Shown: positions 1-8,486, counted from the first letter of the stretch. The stretch is 34,330 bases of DNA from Chromatiales bacterium USCg_Taylor (GCA_002007425.1 MUGK01000030.1:1-34330); one strand, 5' to 3'. Notes: generated from the letters alone by a model not told the origin. Numbers and translations are program-made.

Positions 1-30
1 CTCCCATCATGAACAGCTACCCGCTCCTAG

Positions 31-116
31 TTCAGGCTCATCTTGTGTTAGAAATAAGCCCCACCTTCAGGCTCATCTAGCATTGGAAGAGACTGGGGAC
101 TCACCTAGCATTGGAA
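31..116. repeat. Short imperfect direct repeats at left edge
   Basis: The 13-mer TTCAGGCTCATCT occurs at 31-43 and again at 66-78. The related 17-mer CTCAYCTAGCATTGGAA occurs at 72-88 and 100-116, and the first copy (37-55) is a degraded version of it. The units are about 28-35 bases apart and not identical, so this is a decayed tandem repeat rather than a CRISPR array. Such repeats are common beside mobile elements, and IS debris lies downstream, but the family is not recognised. Confidence 0.5.
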
Positions 117-408
117 TAGGGGTAGTGTCCCAGTTTGATTGAAGTTTCGGTGGTAGGGCACAAACCCGCGCCGGCCCCCCCATTTCCTGACGCCCAAAAC
201 GCGCGCGCGACCGAGTTCGCGGCCAGCGCCGAGCGCTTCCGCGGGTTTACCGGGCGTTAGCCGCCGGTCCGGCCCAAAATCCCTGGCGCAGGCCTGGGCG
301 CTAGCCCTCAGACGCAGGCCTCCGCGCCGTCTACGGCGACAGCGCGCTAGGCATTCGACAGTTTCGGCCGCTAGCAATGCAATATCCTTTTGAGGCGTTT
401 AACCTGCC
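117..408. other. Non-coding or unrecognised stretch
   Basis: No convincing gene is seen. A minus-strand open frame covers most of it (105-377), but the translation is arginine-rich and low in complexity, as expected for shadow frames in GC-rich DNA. The AT-richer part at 117-160 gives way sharply to very GC-rich DNA at about 165-365, which suggests a junction between sequences of different origin. Confidence 0.4.
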
Positions 409-498
409 ATGACCGCTCAAGCCCGCTCACGAGACCTCGATACCGATAACCCAGTACTGCTGACCCATCCGATGCACGACGATCCGGAGGTGAACTAG
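409..498 (+). CDS. Tiny hypothetical ORF (29 aa), coupled to the next ORF
   Basis: A 29-codon frame opens with ATG and ends in TAG, and its stop overlaps the GTG start of the next frame (TAGTG). It has no clear Shine-Dalgarno sequence of its own, but its last codons contain the strong GGAGGTGA site of the downstream ORF. The product is hydrophilic and Asp/Pro-rich, and is not recognised. It may be a leader peptide or the surviving end of a longer gene, since an in-frame TAA lies just upstream at 400-402. Coding status is uncertain. Confidence 0.25.
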   Translation: MTAQARSRDLDTDNPVLLTHPMHDDPEVN

Positions 499-725
499 TG
501 CTGGTCCGGCTAACCCCGCCCGAGATCGGTCGCGCGATGCGGTGGCCCGGTGCCGCCGGGATCGTCGCCGGGTTTTTGTGCGCGGCGCTCCGTCGGCTCG
601 CCGAAATCGGTCCGTTAGCCGAGTTTGTATTAACGGTCTGTGCCAGCTATGCCGTTGCGATTTTGCTAATGCACCGCGCGAAGCGCCGGGCGGCGTGGTG
701 CAAAGGCAATTCGCTAGACGCATGA
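498..725 (+). CDS. Small hypothetical membrane protein (75 aa)
   Basis: The GTG start at 498 is preceded by a near-perfect Shine-Dalgarno GGAGGTGA (486-493) at 4-base spacing, which is the main reason to believe it is translated. The product has two hydrophobic stretches (about residues 18-32 and 42-60) and a basic C-terminus, consistent with a small inner-membrane protein with two helices. No family is recognised. It ends right where the IS10-like remnant begins, so its C-terminus may have been altered by that insertion. The minus-strand frame over the same bases is the decayed continuation of the transposase frame and is not favoured here. Confidence 0.35.
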   Translation: MLVRLTPPEIGRAMRWPGAAGIVAGFLCAALRRLAEIGPLAEFVLTVCASYAVAILLMHRAKRRAAWCKGNSLDA

Positions 726-726
726 G

Positions 727-1137
727 GCCGGGTATTTTTCGCCGCGCTCCCGAGGAGGTGACCCAGAGCACCCGCGTACTCAGTGCCCGCGTGCGGAGCG
801 CCCATCGATCACTGCACGAGCGTGGGGCCATATCGACGCCCCTCGCCCGGCGGATATTGCTATCTGCGCTTCGGTGTTGGCAGAGGCGGTGACAAAGGGC
901 TTGATAGAGTCGCTTGCGCTCAGCGTGAAGATGGCTATTGGACATCAGTCTATCCATGCGTTTGATGTTGTGTTTGGTGCGGGCGGGACTATTCAGGCGT
1001 CGGCCCAAGGCGGTGACCGTCAGGCAGGCGCCGGAGATTAAAGCACTGACCGCTGCGGCCAGTGCCGTGGCACGTTTGGCATGTAGAGAGGGGACTGAGT
1101 CTAGGATAGTTGTGTGCAATACTTGGAGTAAGCGCAT
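727..1137 (-). pseudogene. Truncated IS10-like transposase
   Basis: The first ~75 residues from the ATG at 1137 match the N-terminal domain of IS10/IS4-family transposases, with the hallmark run ARTKHNIKRMDRL followed by HLHAERKRLYQ. After a Leu-Cys near 908 the sequence should continue into the DDE catalytic core, beginning with a hydrophobic run and Asp-Trp-Ser. Instead it degenerates: traces such as a Val-Asp and SDRWALR are seen, but no DDE residues can be placed and the frame soon runs into unrelated sequence. The product would be non-functional. The full open frame extends to 427, but its C-terminal part is not transposase. Confidence 0.65.
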
Positions 1138-1262
1138 CGTGTTTTTCCTTGGTTCCAACACTTTGTTTGGCGACAAGCATTGGATCAGAAAACACGGTGC
1201 GCTGCCATGTCTTTGTTTATGATCGAATTTCCTACAAGATTTGTGGGGATACCTTAGATTCA
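727..1262 (-). mobile_element. Remnant of an IS10-like (IS4 family) insertion sequence
   Basis: The segment holds the 5' part of a transposase gene plus its upstream leader. On the minus strand the leader (about 1254-1228) contains AAGGT, then ACA and ATCTTG, resembling from memory the subterminal region of IS10. The element abuts the stop codon of the acyl-CoA ligase gene (1267-1269) within a few bases. The 3' half of the element is missing or unrecognisable, and no matching inverted repeat or target duplication could be found. Boundaries are approximate. Confidence 0.55.
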
Positions 1263-1266
1263 GGGG

Positions 1267-2882
1267 TTATGCCACGGTGCCTGCGTCGGCGGCCCCGTAT
1301 TTTTCGCGCATCAGCTTTTTGTCGAGCTTTCCGACGCTGGTCTTGTCCAGAGCCTCGACAAAGATGATCTGCTCCGGCACCGCATATTTCGAAATGATGC
1401 CGCGCTTGACGTAACCCAGGACGTGATCCCGTAGCACGGCGGGCGCTACCGCACCGCTCTGGCCGGTCGTGGGCACGATCAGGGCCAACGGCCGTTCACC
1501 CCACTTTTCGTCCTTGACGCCGATGACGGCGACTTCAGCGACGCCCGGATGACGGGACAGGATGTCCTCGAGCTCAATTGAGGAGATCCATTCGCCGCCG
1601 GTCTTGATGACGTCCTTAAGGCGATCCGTTATCTGGAGATAGCCGTCCGGATCAATGTTCGCGATGTCTCCCGTGTGCAGATAACCCCCGGCCCAAAGCG
1701 ACTCTGAGGCCCGCGGATCCCAAAGGTATCCCCGGGTGAGCCAGGGCGCGCGCGCTACCACTTCACCGGTGGTCTTGCCGTCATGCGGCACGTCACGCAT
1801 CTGCCCATCCACAACGCGCAGGTCCACCAAAGGCACCGGAAGACCCGCCTTGACGCGGCGTGCCACTTCCTCGTCCGCACCGGCAGCAAGATGGCGGGTC
1901 TTGACTTGAGCCAGCGATAGGGCCGGGCAGGTCTCGGACAGACCATAGCCACTGAAGACGTCGATGCCCCGTTCCAGCGCCTGCTTCGCCAGGCCGATCG
2001 GCAACGCGGAACCGCCGATGACGATCTTCCAGCCCCTGAGGTCCACGTCCTTTGCGGCGGGATGATTCAGGATCATTTGCAGAATGGTCGGCACACAGTG
2101 CGAGAAGCTGGCGCCTTCGCTTTGCTTAAGCGCCAGCAGCATCTCCGGCGTGTAGCGCCCGGGGTACACCTGCTTTACCCCCATCAACGTAGCGATATAC
2201 GGGTTACCCCAGGCGTGCACGTGAAACATCGGCGTGATGGGCATGTACACATCGTCGCGATGGAAGCGGCCCTGCTGCGCCGGCATTGCCAAGCCCGCAA
2301 GCACGGCGAGCGAGTGCAGCACCAGTTGCCGGTGGCTGAAATAGACGCCTTTCGGCAAGCCGGTGGTGCCGGTGGTGTAAAAGGTCGTCGCCCGCACGTT
2401 CTCGTCGAAATCCGGGAACTCGTATTCCGGTCCATGGGCCGCTAACAGCTCCTCATATTCCGCGTCAAAGCTGCGGCGGTCCTCACGCGCGGCCGCCGCG
2501 TCAGTAATCAGCACGAACTTGCGGCCGCTCGTCAGTTGAGACTTGATCATGCCCAGCATCGGCAAGAAGTCTGCGTTGACCAGCAGGACCGTGGGCGAAG
2601 CGTGGTTCAGGGTGTAGAGCACCTGTTCCGGCGACAGCCGGATGTTCACGGTTTGCAGTACGGTGCCCATCATGGGCACGGCAAAAAAGCACTCCAGATA
2701 GCGGTGGCTGTCCCAATCCATCACGCCGACGGTGTCGCCCAGCTTGACCCCAAGCCAGGCCAGGCCCGATGCAAGGCGGCCGATGCGCTCATGCAGTTGG
2801 CGATAGCTCAGGCGCTTGAGATCGCGATAAACGATAGCAGCGGATATGCGTAGGCCGAAGTGGTAGGGTCAATCTGGCTCAT
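1267..2882 (-). pseudogene. Fatty-acid/medium-chain acyl-CoA ligase, frameshifted near the N-terminus
   Basis: This is an AMP-forming acyl-CoA synthetase (AlkK/FadD-type; ANL superfamily) that would activate fatty acids to acyl-CoA for beta-oxidation. Clear motifs are the P-loop TGTTGLPKG, GYGLSET, the TGD of the AMP-binding motif, the hinge DRLKDVIKTGGEWIS, and the catalytic C-terminal lysine in TSVGKLDKK. The natural start is ATG at 2882, giving MSQIDPTTSAYAYPLL, typical of the family. About 50 bases in, the frame is lost, and the family sequence resumes in another frame with IVYRDLKRLSYRQL. By comparison with family members recalled from memory, roughly 15-25 residues are missing at the junction (about 2830-2840), so this is a deletion, not a single-base slip. 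A remaining open frame from GTG at 2724 (485 aa) lacks the N-terminal ~60 residues and is unlikely to fold normally. Confidence 0.8.
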
Positions 2883-2883
2883 G

Positions 2884-3003
2884 TCAGTTCTCGCTCTCAA
2901 GCCCGCCGAGCTTTATCCAGCGCGCTTTACCAACAGTTTTCTCCGGCGACAATACTGGCTTATTCTCCACCTTAATGAGAACAGCATCAGTATGCGTTTT
3001 CAT
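2884..3003 (-). CDS. Possible small ORF (39 aa) upstream of the acyl-CoA ligase
   Basis: The ATG at 3003 opens a 39-codon frame ending in TGA one base before the ligase ATG, an arrangement that would allow translational coupling. The frame stays open further upstream into the end of the pyrD gene. No Shine-Dalgarno site and no family are recognised. It may be chance, or the surviving tail of a gene lost from between pyrD and the ligase. Confidence 0.2.
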   Translation of the reverse strand: MKTHTDAVLIKVENKPVLSPEKTVGKARWIKLGGLESEN

Positions 3004-3041
3004 CAATGATAGCAAAAATGGGTATCGAGGATTGCGTCCAC

Positions 3042-4010
3042 TCAGCCCGTGCACACGGCTGAGGTCGTGGCATGGGGCTGCAGCGTCCCAACCAAGTCCG
3101 AAACCGAGCGCACGCGGTGGCGCTTGAGGTACTCGATGATCCCGCGGTTGATCTTCGGGCAGATGAGCGGATCGTAGAACAAGGCCGTGCCGATCCCGAC
3201 CGCCGTCGCGCCCGCGATCAAGAACTCGATGGCATCGGCGACGGTCGTGATCCCGCCCTGCCCGATGATCGGAATGCCGTGTGGTCTACACACTTGGTAG
3301 ACCTGGTGCACCTTCAACAACGCGATGGGTTTGATTGCCGGTCCCGACAATCCCCCCTGGTTATTGCCGATGACCGGCCGGCGGGTCTCGATATTCACCG
3401 CCATCCCCATGAGGGTATTGATGACCGCCAAGGCGTCCGATCCCGCCTCAATGCAGCGGCGCGCGTTTTCGGCGATTTCGGTCTGGTTCGGTGAGAGTTT
3501 CGTGATCAGAGGCTTGCGCGTGGCCGCCCGGCAGGCCGCCACCACCCGGGCGGACATTTCGGGATCGTTCCCGAAGGCGACACCGCCTTCCTTGACGTTG
3601 GGACAAGAAATATTGATCTCGATGGCATCGATGGGTGAATCATCGAAAATCCGAGTCACCTCCCGGTATTCTTCGATTGTCGAGCCACACACATTGGCGA
3701 TGAAACGCGTCTCCTCAAAATTCAACCGCGGCAAGATGGCGTCGACGACCGCCCGGGCGCCGGGGTTCTGTAACCCAATCGCGTTCAGCATCCCGCCCGG
3801 CGTCTCGGCGATCCGGTGCGGGGGGTTCCCGAGTCTCGCCTCGAGCGTCGTCCCCTTCAAGCAGATTGCCCCGGCATCGCGATTGGAAAATCCGGCGACG
3901 CGCGTGTATTCTTCGCCGAAGCCCACGCAGCCCGACAACAACACCAAAGGGGTCGTGAAAGGCAAGCCGCGGAAATCGACGGCCAACATGTCTTGTTCTC
4001 GCGCAGCCAT
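3042..4010 (-). CDS. pyrD: Dihydroorotate dehydrogenase, class 1 (1B-like) catalytic subunit
   Basis: The product oxidises dihydroorotate to orotate in pyrimidine synthesis, using FMN in a TIM barrel. The diagnostic feature is a catalytic cysteine: the loop NISCPN has Cys136, whereas membrane-bound class 2 enzymes have Ser there. Other family marks are KGTT near residue 52, the INTLMGMA segment, and the phosphate-binding loop GQGGI near 236. The length (322 aa) fits class 1. Class 1B enzymes normally pair with the iron-sulfur/FAD subunit PyrK to pass electrons to NAD, and no pyrK is adjacent. Start is ATG 4010, with an alternative Met at residue 8. It is divergent from trmL with only 8 bases between start codons, so each promoter must lie inside the neighbouring coding sequence. 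Class 1A or a dihydropyrimidine-dehydrogenase-like role is less likely. Confidence 0.88.
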   Translation of the reverse strand: MAAREQDMLAVDFRGLPFTTPLVLLSGCVGFGEEYTRVAGFSNRDAGAICLKGTTLEARLGNPPHRIAETPGGMLNAIGLQNPGARAVVDAILPRLNFEETRFIANVCGSTIEEYREVTRIFDDSPIDAIEINISCPNVKEGGVAFGNDPEMSARVVAACRAATRKPLITKLSPNQTEIAENARRCIEAGSDALAVINTLMGMAVNIETRRPVIGNNQGGLSGPAIKPIALLKVHQVYQVCRPHGIPIIGQGGITTVADAIEFLIAGATAVGIGTALFYDPLICPKINRGIIEYLKRHRVRSVSDLVGTLQPHATTSAVCTG

Positions 4011-4018
4011 TAGCCACC

Positions 4019-4513
4019 TTGTTTCATGTTGTTCTTTATCAGCCGGAAATCCCGCCGAACACGGGCAATGTTATACGGTTGTGCGCGAATACCGGAGCGC
4101 GCTTGCATCTTATCGAGCCGCTCGGATTCTCGCTCGAGGATAGGCGCCTGCGGCGCGCCGGCCTGGATTATCACGAACTGACGGGGATCGCGGTCCATGC
4201 CGAGATCGGGGCGTTTATGGCGCACGTGCAACCGCTACGGGTATTCGGGTTTTCAACCAAAGGGCAAGGGTGTTATACCGACATCGCTTTCCGGCCCGAA
4301 GACGCATTCCTGTTCGGTCCCGAGACTCGGGGGCTACCACCGCACCTCCTTGAGCGGCTCGGTCCCGAAAACATCTTCCGCATTCCGATGCGGGCCGGAT
4401 GCCGCAGCCTGAACTTATCGAATGCTGTGGCCGTCATTGTTTACGAAGCCTGGCGGCAGCAGGGTTTTCATGCCACTGGTTCATTGGCAACGCAAGCTGC
4501 TCTCTCTAAATGA
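4019..4513 (+). CDS. trmL: tRNA (cytidine/uridine-2'-O-)-methyltransferase TrmL
   Basis: This SPOUT-fold enzyme transfers methyl from S-adenosylmethionine to the 2'-O of the wobble nucleotide in tRNA-Leu isoacceptors. The family signature is strong: VLYQPEIPPNTGN at the N-terminus, IRLCANTG, RRAGLDYHE, FGPETRGLP, and the C-terminal knot segment NLSNAVAVIVYEAWRQ. At 164 aa it is slightly longer than E. coli TrmL (157). The start must be TTG at 4019, because homologues begin a residue or two before the V-L-Y run and no ATG is available. The ribosome-binding site is poor, so expression may be low. It converges with gpsA (17 bases between stops). Confidence 0.93.
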   Translation: MFHVVLYQPEIPPNTGNVIRLCANTGARLHLIEPLGFSLEDRRLRRAGLDYHELTGIAVHAEIGAFMAHVQPLRVFGFSTKGQGCYTDIAFRPEDAFLFGPETRGLPPHLLERLGPENIFRIPMRAGCRSLNLSNAVAVIVYEAWRQQGFHATGSLATQAALSK

Positions 4514-4530
4514 CCAGTTCGCCCGATAGC

Positions 4531-5556
4531 CTAGCTGCACTCGATCTCCTGGCGCGGCTCGCGCGCGAGCAATGTCTGCACCGCCTCGCGGGGCTCACAC
4601 TCGCCAGCCACAACGCGCACGACCTGCTCACTGATTGGCATTTCAATGGCGTGCTTTCGCGCCAAGGACAATACCTCGTAGGCCGTTCGGACGCCTTCCA
4701 CGACCTGGCCGATGCGGCGCACCGCCTCGGCCAGGCTCACGCCCCGCCCGAGCATGAGGCCGAGCCTGCGGTTGCGCGACTGATCATCGGTACAAGTTAG
4801 CACCAAATCACCGATGCCGGCGAGACCCGTGAGCGTCGCCCGCTGGCCCCCCAAGGCCAAGCCCAAGCGCACCATCTCGGCAAGCCCCCGGGTAATCAGT
4901 GCCGCGCGCGTATTGGCGCCGAATCCGAGGCCATCCCCAACGCCCGCCGCGATAGCCAGAACATTCTTTACCGCTCCGCCGATGGCGACCCCGGTGAGGT
5001 CGTCGCTAATATAGGCCCTAAAGCTCCGGTTATGTAAACGCTGGACCAGATCGCGCGCGAAAGGCTCGTTACGCGAGGCCACGGTCAGCGCGGTCGGCAG
5101 ACCCGCGGCAACTTCCGTCGCAAAGCTCGGTCCGGAGACCAAGGCGGTGACCGTGTTCATCCCGAGCACCTCCTCGACGGTTTCGTGCCCCAGCTTGTGG
5201 GTGCTCGCTTCGATGCCTTTGCATGCCAATGCGATTCGCAAGGTTCCCGAAACCTTGGCGAGAACGTCACGCGTGACCTCGCGCAAGGCATTCACGGGTA
5301 CCGCGACAACGACATCCCGTATGCCGGCCGGCGGGAGGGCCGTGATCGGCATGACCGCCTCGGGCAGGACGATGCCAGGAAGGAAGCGAGTGTTGCGGCG
5401 CGTCTCTCGCAGCGAGGCGATGTGCGCCTGATCATGCCCCCACAGGTAGGTCGGCTGCCCGTTGCGCGCCAAGAGGACGGCAAGCGCCGTTCCCCATGAA
5501 CCGGCGCCCATCACGAGAATAGGCGCCGTTGTGTTTGCCGCGGAGGAAGGGTCCAA
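4531..5556 (-). CDS. gpsA: Glycerol-3-phosphate dehydrogenase [NAD(P)+]
   Basis: The enzyme reduces dihydroxyacetone phosphate to sn-glycerol-3-phosphate, the backbone for phospholipid synthesis. The N-terminal Rossmann motif is GAGSWGTA (about residues 17-24). KGIE near 113, GPSFA near 140, and the catalytic-lysine helix GGAVKNVLAIAAG mark the family, and the C-terminal substrate domain contains RNRRLG. The length of 341 aa is normal. The only usable start is TTG at 5556, since an in-frame stop lies about 20 bases upstream. It follows secB by 30 bases on the same strand, so rhodanese - secB - gpsA is likely one transcription unit. Confidence 0.95.
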   Translation of the reverse strand: MDPSSAANTTAPILVMGAGSWGTALAVLLARNGQPTYLWGHDQAHIASLRETRRNTRFLPGIVLPEAVMPITALPPAGIRDVVVAVPVNALREVTRDVLAKVSGTLRIALACKGIEASTHKLGHETVEEVLGMNTVTALVSGPSFATEVAAGLPTALTVASRNEPFARDLVQRLHNRSFRAYISDDLTGVAIGGAVKNVLAIAAGVGDGLGFGANTRAALITRGLAEMVRLGLALGGQRATLTGLAGIGDLVLTCTDDQSRNRRLGLMLGRGVSLAEAVRRIGQVVEGVRTAYEVLSLARKHAIEMPISEQVVRVVAGECEPREAVQTLLAREPRQEIECS

Positions 5557-5586
5557 CGCCGGTTGCGAACGCGGTTAACCCGCTTC

Positions 5587-6087
5587 CTAATGCGCTTGCT
5601 CCGCGTGGGACGGCACCTCCTGCTGGCGGCGCTTGAGCTCCTGCGCATAGAGCGCATCGAAGTTAACCGGGGCGAGCAGGAGCGGCGGATACCCGCCGCG
5701 GATCACTAAGTCGGATACCGCCTCGCGGGCGTAAGGAAACAGTACGTTGGGACAGGCCGTCGCCAGGATCGGCCCGAGGTGCTCCGGGGGAAAGCCCGCG
5801 ACCGTAAAGATCCCCGCTTGTTGCACCTCGACGACATACAGCGGCTTATCCTCGCTGCGCACGGTGACGGTCACGGTTAACACCACCTCGTGGACCTCCT
5901 CATCGAGACGCGTGGCTTGATTATTGAGCTGGACGTCGATGGTCGGATTCAATTTCTGCAGAAACGCGTGCGGAGACTGCGGCGCCTCGAAAGAAATATC
6001 CTTGGCATAGATCTTTTGGATCGCCAACTGGCCGGCCAGCGGCGGCGCTTGCGTAGCGTTGTCCTGATCCCCGTTGGCGCCTGTCAT
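5587..6087 (-). CDS. secB: Protein-export chaperone SecB
   Basis: SecB is the cytosolic tetrameric holdase that keeps preproteins unfolded and delivers them to SecA. The core starts with QKIYAKDISFEAP and continues with the acidic beta-sheet region. LGPILATACPNVLFPYARE, then the DLVIRGGYPPLLLAPVNFD segment, are hallmark sequences including the SecA-contact surface. At 166 aa the length is usual. It sits between the rhodanese gene and gpsA. A glutaredoxin gene (grxC), often found between rhodanese and secB in gammaproteobacteria, is absent: only 33 bases separate the two. Confidence 0.95.
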   Translation of the reverse strand: MTGANGDQDNATQAPPLAGQLAIQKIYAKDISFEAPQSPHAFLQKLNPTIDVQLNNQATRLDEEVHEVVLTVTVTVRSEDKPLYVVEVQQAGIFTVAGFPPEHLGPILATACPNVLFPYAREAVSDLVIRGGYPPLLLAPVNFDALYAQELKRRQQEVPSHAEQAH

Positions 6088-6120
6088 AGCTCCACTTGCG
6101 CTAAACCTCTCCGCCCGCCT

Positions 6121-6546
6121 CTACCCTTTAGTGACCGGTAAATTGCTCTGCTGCCATTCTACCATTCCGCCCTTGAGCCGGTAGATGCACTCGAATCCCG
6201 CCTTGGTCAAAGGCTCCACCGCGGCGACCGAGGTGTTCCCCGCCTGGCAGCAGAGGATCACCGGTTTCTTGCGATCGAGCGTCAGGGTGCCCGCGCGGCT
6301 CGCCAGGTCGGCGAGCGGGAGGCTCAGCGAGCCTAAGATATGCCCGCGGCCATAGGCCGCTTGATCACGCACATCGATAATGGTCGCAGCCTGATGATTT
6401 ACGATTCGGGTCACCTCGGTCGGAGGCAGTTGCGGCGCACCGCTCGCGGATCCTTTCGCGATGTACAGCGCCAGCGCCAAGATATTCAGCACCAGCACGG
6501 AAAACAATATCCAATGATTCACTACGAATTCGCCAAGTTGCTCCAT
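6121..6546 (-). CDS. Membrane-anchored rhodanese-like protein (YibN type)
   Basis: An N-terminal hydrophobic helix (about residues 11-30) anchors a single rhodanese domain, probably on the cytoplasmic side. The domain shows IIDVRD near residue 56 and the active-site loop CCQAGNTS, whose cysteine would carry a persulfide. GGMVEWQQ near the end closes the domain. It could handle sulfane sulfur or have a redox role near secB and gpsA, as in the conserved yibN-secB neighbourhood. A strong GAGGAGAT ribosome site precedes the ATG. The 272-base gap upstream, shared with divergent gpmI, should hold promoters for both directions, but no convincing -35/-10 pair was found. Confidence 0.88.
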   Translation of the reverse strand: MEQLGEFVVNHWILFSVLVLNILALALYIAKGSASGAPQLPPTEVTRIVNHQAATIIDVRDQAAYGRGHILGSLSLPLADLASRAGTLTLDRKKPVILCCQAGNTSVAAVEPLTKAGFECIYRLKGGMVEWQQSNLPVTKG

Positions 6547-6818
6547 TTAATCTCCTCTACCCTGTTCGCCGCTACGCCGCGTTGCCCAGCCATCGTGATC
6601 TCGCCTCGAGCACCGCCGTGCAAGCGTCGCAACGCATGGGCGCATTTTGCCAGGCCATGGATGAAAAGGCCATGCTCACCGCCATGCGAAACGCCCGCCC
6701 TTTGGATCCCCGGTGTACGCAATCAATGACACCGGATCATGATACACTTGCGCGGATGTTTGCCAGCCAGCATGCGGTTTCGTAGAGCCACCGCAGCTAC
6801 CCGCCTCGCCGCACGCGC

Positions 6819-8438
6819 ATGCCTCTAATCCCGCGCCCCCTAATCCTCGCCGTCCTCGACGGATGGGGCCACAGCGACACGACCGAATACAATGCTATCC
6901 ATAGCGCACATAAGCCGGTTTGGGACGATCTCTGGGCATTGTACCCGCATGCACTTATCGGTTGTTCGGGCCTAGACGTCGGCCTGCCAGACAATCAAAT
7001 GGGAAACTCCGAGGTCGGGCACATGCACCTCGGCGCGGGACGCTTGGTGTTGCAGGAGCTCACGCGCATCACCCGCGCCGTCGAAGACGGCTCCTTCTTC
7101 GGCAACGAGAACCTGATCGCTCCCGTCGACCGCGCCGTGCGGAGCGGGCGCGCGATCCATATCTTGGGTCTGCTCTCGCCCGGAGGCGTTCACAGCCACG
7201 AGGCGCACATCCTCGCCATGATGGACCTCGCGGCCAAGCGCGGCGCCACGCAGATCTACCTGCATGCCTTCTTGGACGGGCGCGACCGCCCCCCGAAAAG
7301 CGCCGCCGACTCCATTCTCGAGGCACAGGTCAAGATTGCCGCGACCGGCGCAGGACGGATCGCCTCCCTCATCGGCCGCTATTTCGCCATGGACCGCAAC
7401 CACGACTGGAGCCGTACCCAAGAAGCCTATGATCTCATCGCCCACGGCCTCGCCCGCTTCCGATCCACGGACCCATTCATCGCCCTCGACACGGCCTACG
7501 CGCGCGGGGAGACCGACGAGTTTGTCCAAGCCACGGCGATCGTACCCGCGAACGGCGACGCGGTGACGGTCGCCGATGGCGATGTTGTGCTGTTCATGAA
7601 CTTCCGCGCCGACCGCGCCCGCCAGCTCACTCGGGCCTTTATAGAACCCGATTTCGACCGCTTCGAGCGCGGGCGGACACCGGCGCTCGGCGCCTATGTC
7701 AGCCTGACCCGCTATCACGCCGATTTTCACATTCCCTGCGCTTATCCCCCGGAGCGCCTGCACAACGTCTTGGGCGAATACCTTGCCCACCAAAGACTCA
7801 CTCAACTGCGCATCGCCGAGACGGAAAAATACGCCCACGTCACCTACTTCTTTAACGGCGGCGAAGAGCGCGTCTTCGACGGCGAAGATCGCATCCTGGT
7901 GCCCTCGCCCCATGTCGCGACCTACGACCTCAAACCTGAGATGAGCGCCGACGCGATCACGGATCGCCTAGTCGAGGCGATTTACAGCAAGAAATACGAT
8001 GTCATCGTTTGCAATTTCGCGAATGCCGACATGGTCGGCCACACGGGGAACTTCGAGGCCACGGTCAAGGCAATCGAGGCGATTGACGCCTGTCTCGGAC
8101 GCATCGTGGCCGCGATTCAAGCCGTGGGCGGGGAGATACTCATCACCGCCGATCACGGTAACGCCGAAAAGATGCGGGGGGTGTCCACCAAGATGCGGCG
8201 CGGGCAGCCGTACACGGCTCACACTCGCAATCGCGTACCGCTGCTCTATATCGGGCGTCCCGCCGAGCTTGCACGGAGCGGCACGCTCGCCGATATTGCC
8301 CCAACGTTGCTTTATCTTCTTGGGCTTGATCCGCCCGCGGAAATGAGCGGGCGCACGCTGGTCGCGCTGGAACAGGCCGAAGGGACCGGTCGCCAGTCGC
8401 GGCGGCCACGGCAACGCCTGGGCCGCTTATTGCGGTAA
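6819..8438 (+). CDS. gpmI: 2,3-bisphosphoglycerate-independent phosphoglycerate mutase
   Basis: The enzyme interconverts 3- and 2-phosphoglycerate in glycolysis/gluconeogenesis with two metal ions (usually Mn). Asp14 in LDGWG and the phosphorylated Ser64 in MGNSEVGH mark the phosphatase domain, FLDGRDRPP and [10 protein letters not shown] mark the transferase domain, and [12 protein letters not shown] with ITADHGNAE supplies the second metal site. At 539 aa it is about 25 residues longer than usual, because of a basic Arg-rich C-terminal tail (about 515-539). It is followed by ctpA at 48 bases, a conserved pairing (gpmI, sometimes with envC, then ctpA). The envC-like peptidase gene often found between them is absent here. 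Confidence 0.96.
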   Translation: MPLIPRPLILAVLDGWGHSDTTEYNAIHSAHKPVWDDLWALYPHALIGCSGLDVGLPDNQMGNSEVGHMHLGAGRLVLQELTRITRAVEDGSFFGNENLIAPVDRAVRSGRAIHILGLLSPGGVHSHEAHILAMMDLAAKRGATQIYLHAFLDGRDRPPKSAADSILEAQVKIAATGAGRIASLIGRYFAMDRNHDWSRTQEAYDLIAHGLARFRSTDPFIALDTAYARGETDEFVQATAIVPANGDAVTVADGDVVLFMNFRADRARQLTRAFIEPDFDRFERGRTPALGAYVSLTRYHADFHIPCAYPPERLHNVLGEYLAHQRLTQLRIAETEKYAHVTYFFNGGEERVFDGEDRILVPSPHVATYDLKPEMSADAITDRLVEAIYSKKYDVIVCNFANADMVGHTGNFEATVKAIEAIDACLGRIVAAIQAVGGEILITADHGNAEKMRGVSTKMRRGQPYTAHTRNRVPLLYIGRPAELARSGTLADIAPTLLYLLGLDPPAEMSGRTLVALEQAEGTGRQSRRPRQRLGRLLR

Positions 8439-8486
8439 TAGCGAACTTAATCGTACTCTTATTTGATTTCCCGGTGGGGTTCGTCG

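Noticed and set aside
31-116. CRISPR-like repeats
   Set aside because: The units are imperfect, there are only two or three, spacers are irregular, and no cas genes are present.
105-377. Minus-strand frame of 90 aa at the left edge
   Set aside because: The composition is low-complexity Arg/Gly-rich, with no ribosome site and no family resemblance.
3325-4143. Plus-strand frame of 272 aa over pyrD and the trmL start
   Set aside because: It is antisense to pyrD and overlaps trmL out of frame; no domain is recognisable.
6972-7913. Long minus-strand frame (313 aa) opposite gpmI
   Set aside because: It is a shadow of the high-GC gpmI frame; gpmI is unmistakable and the antisense translation resembles no family.
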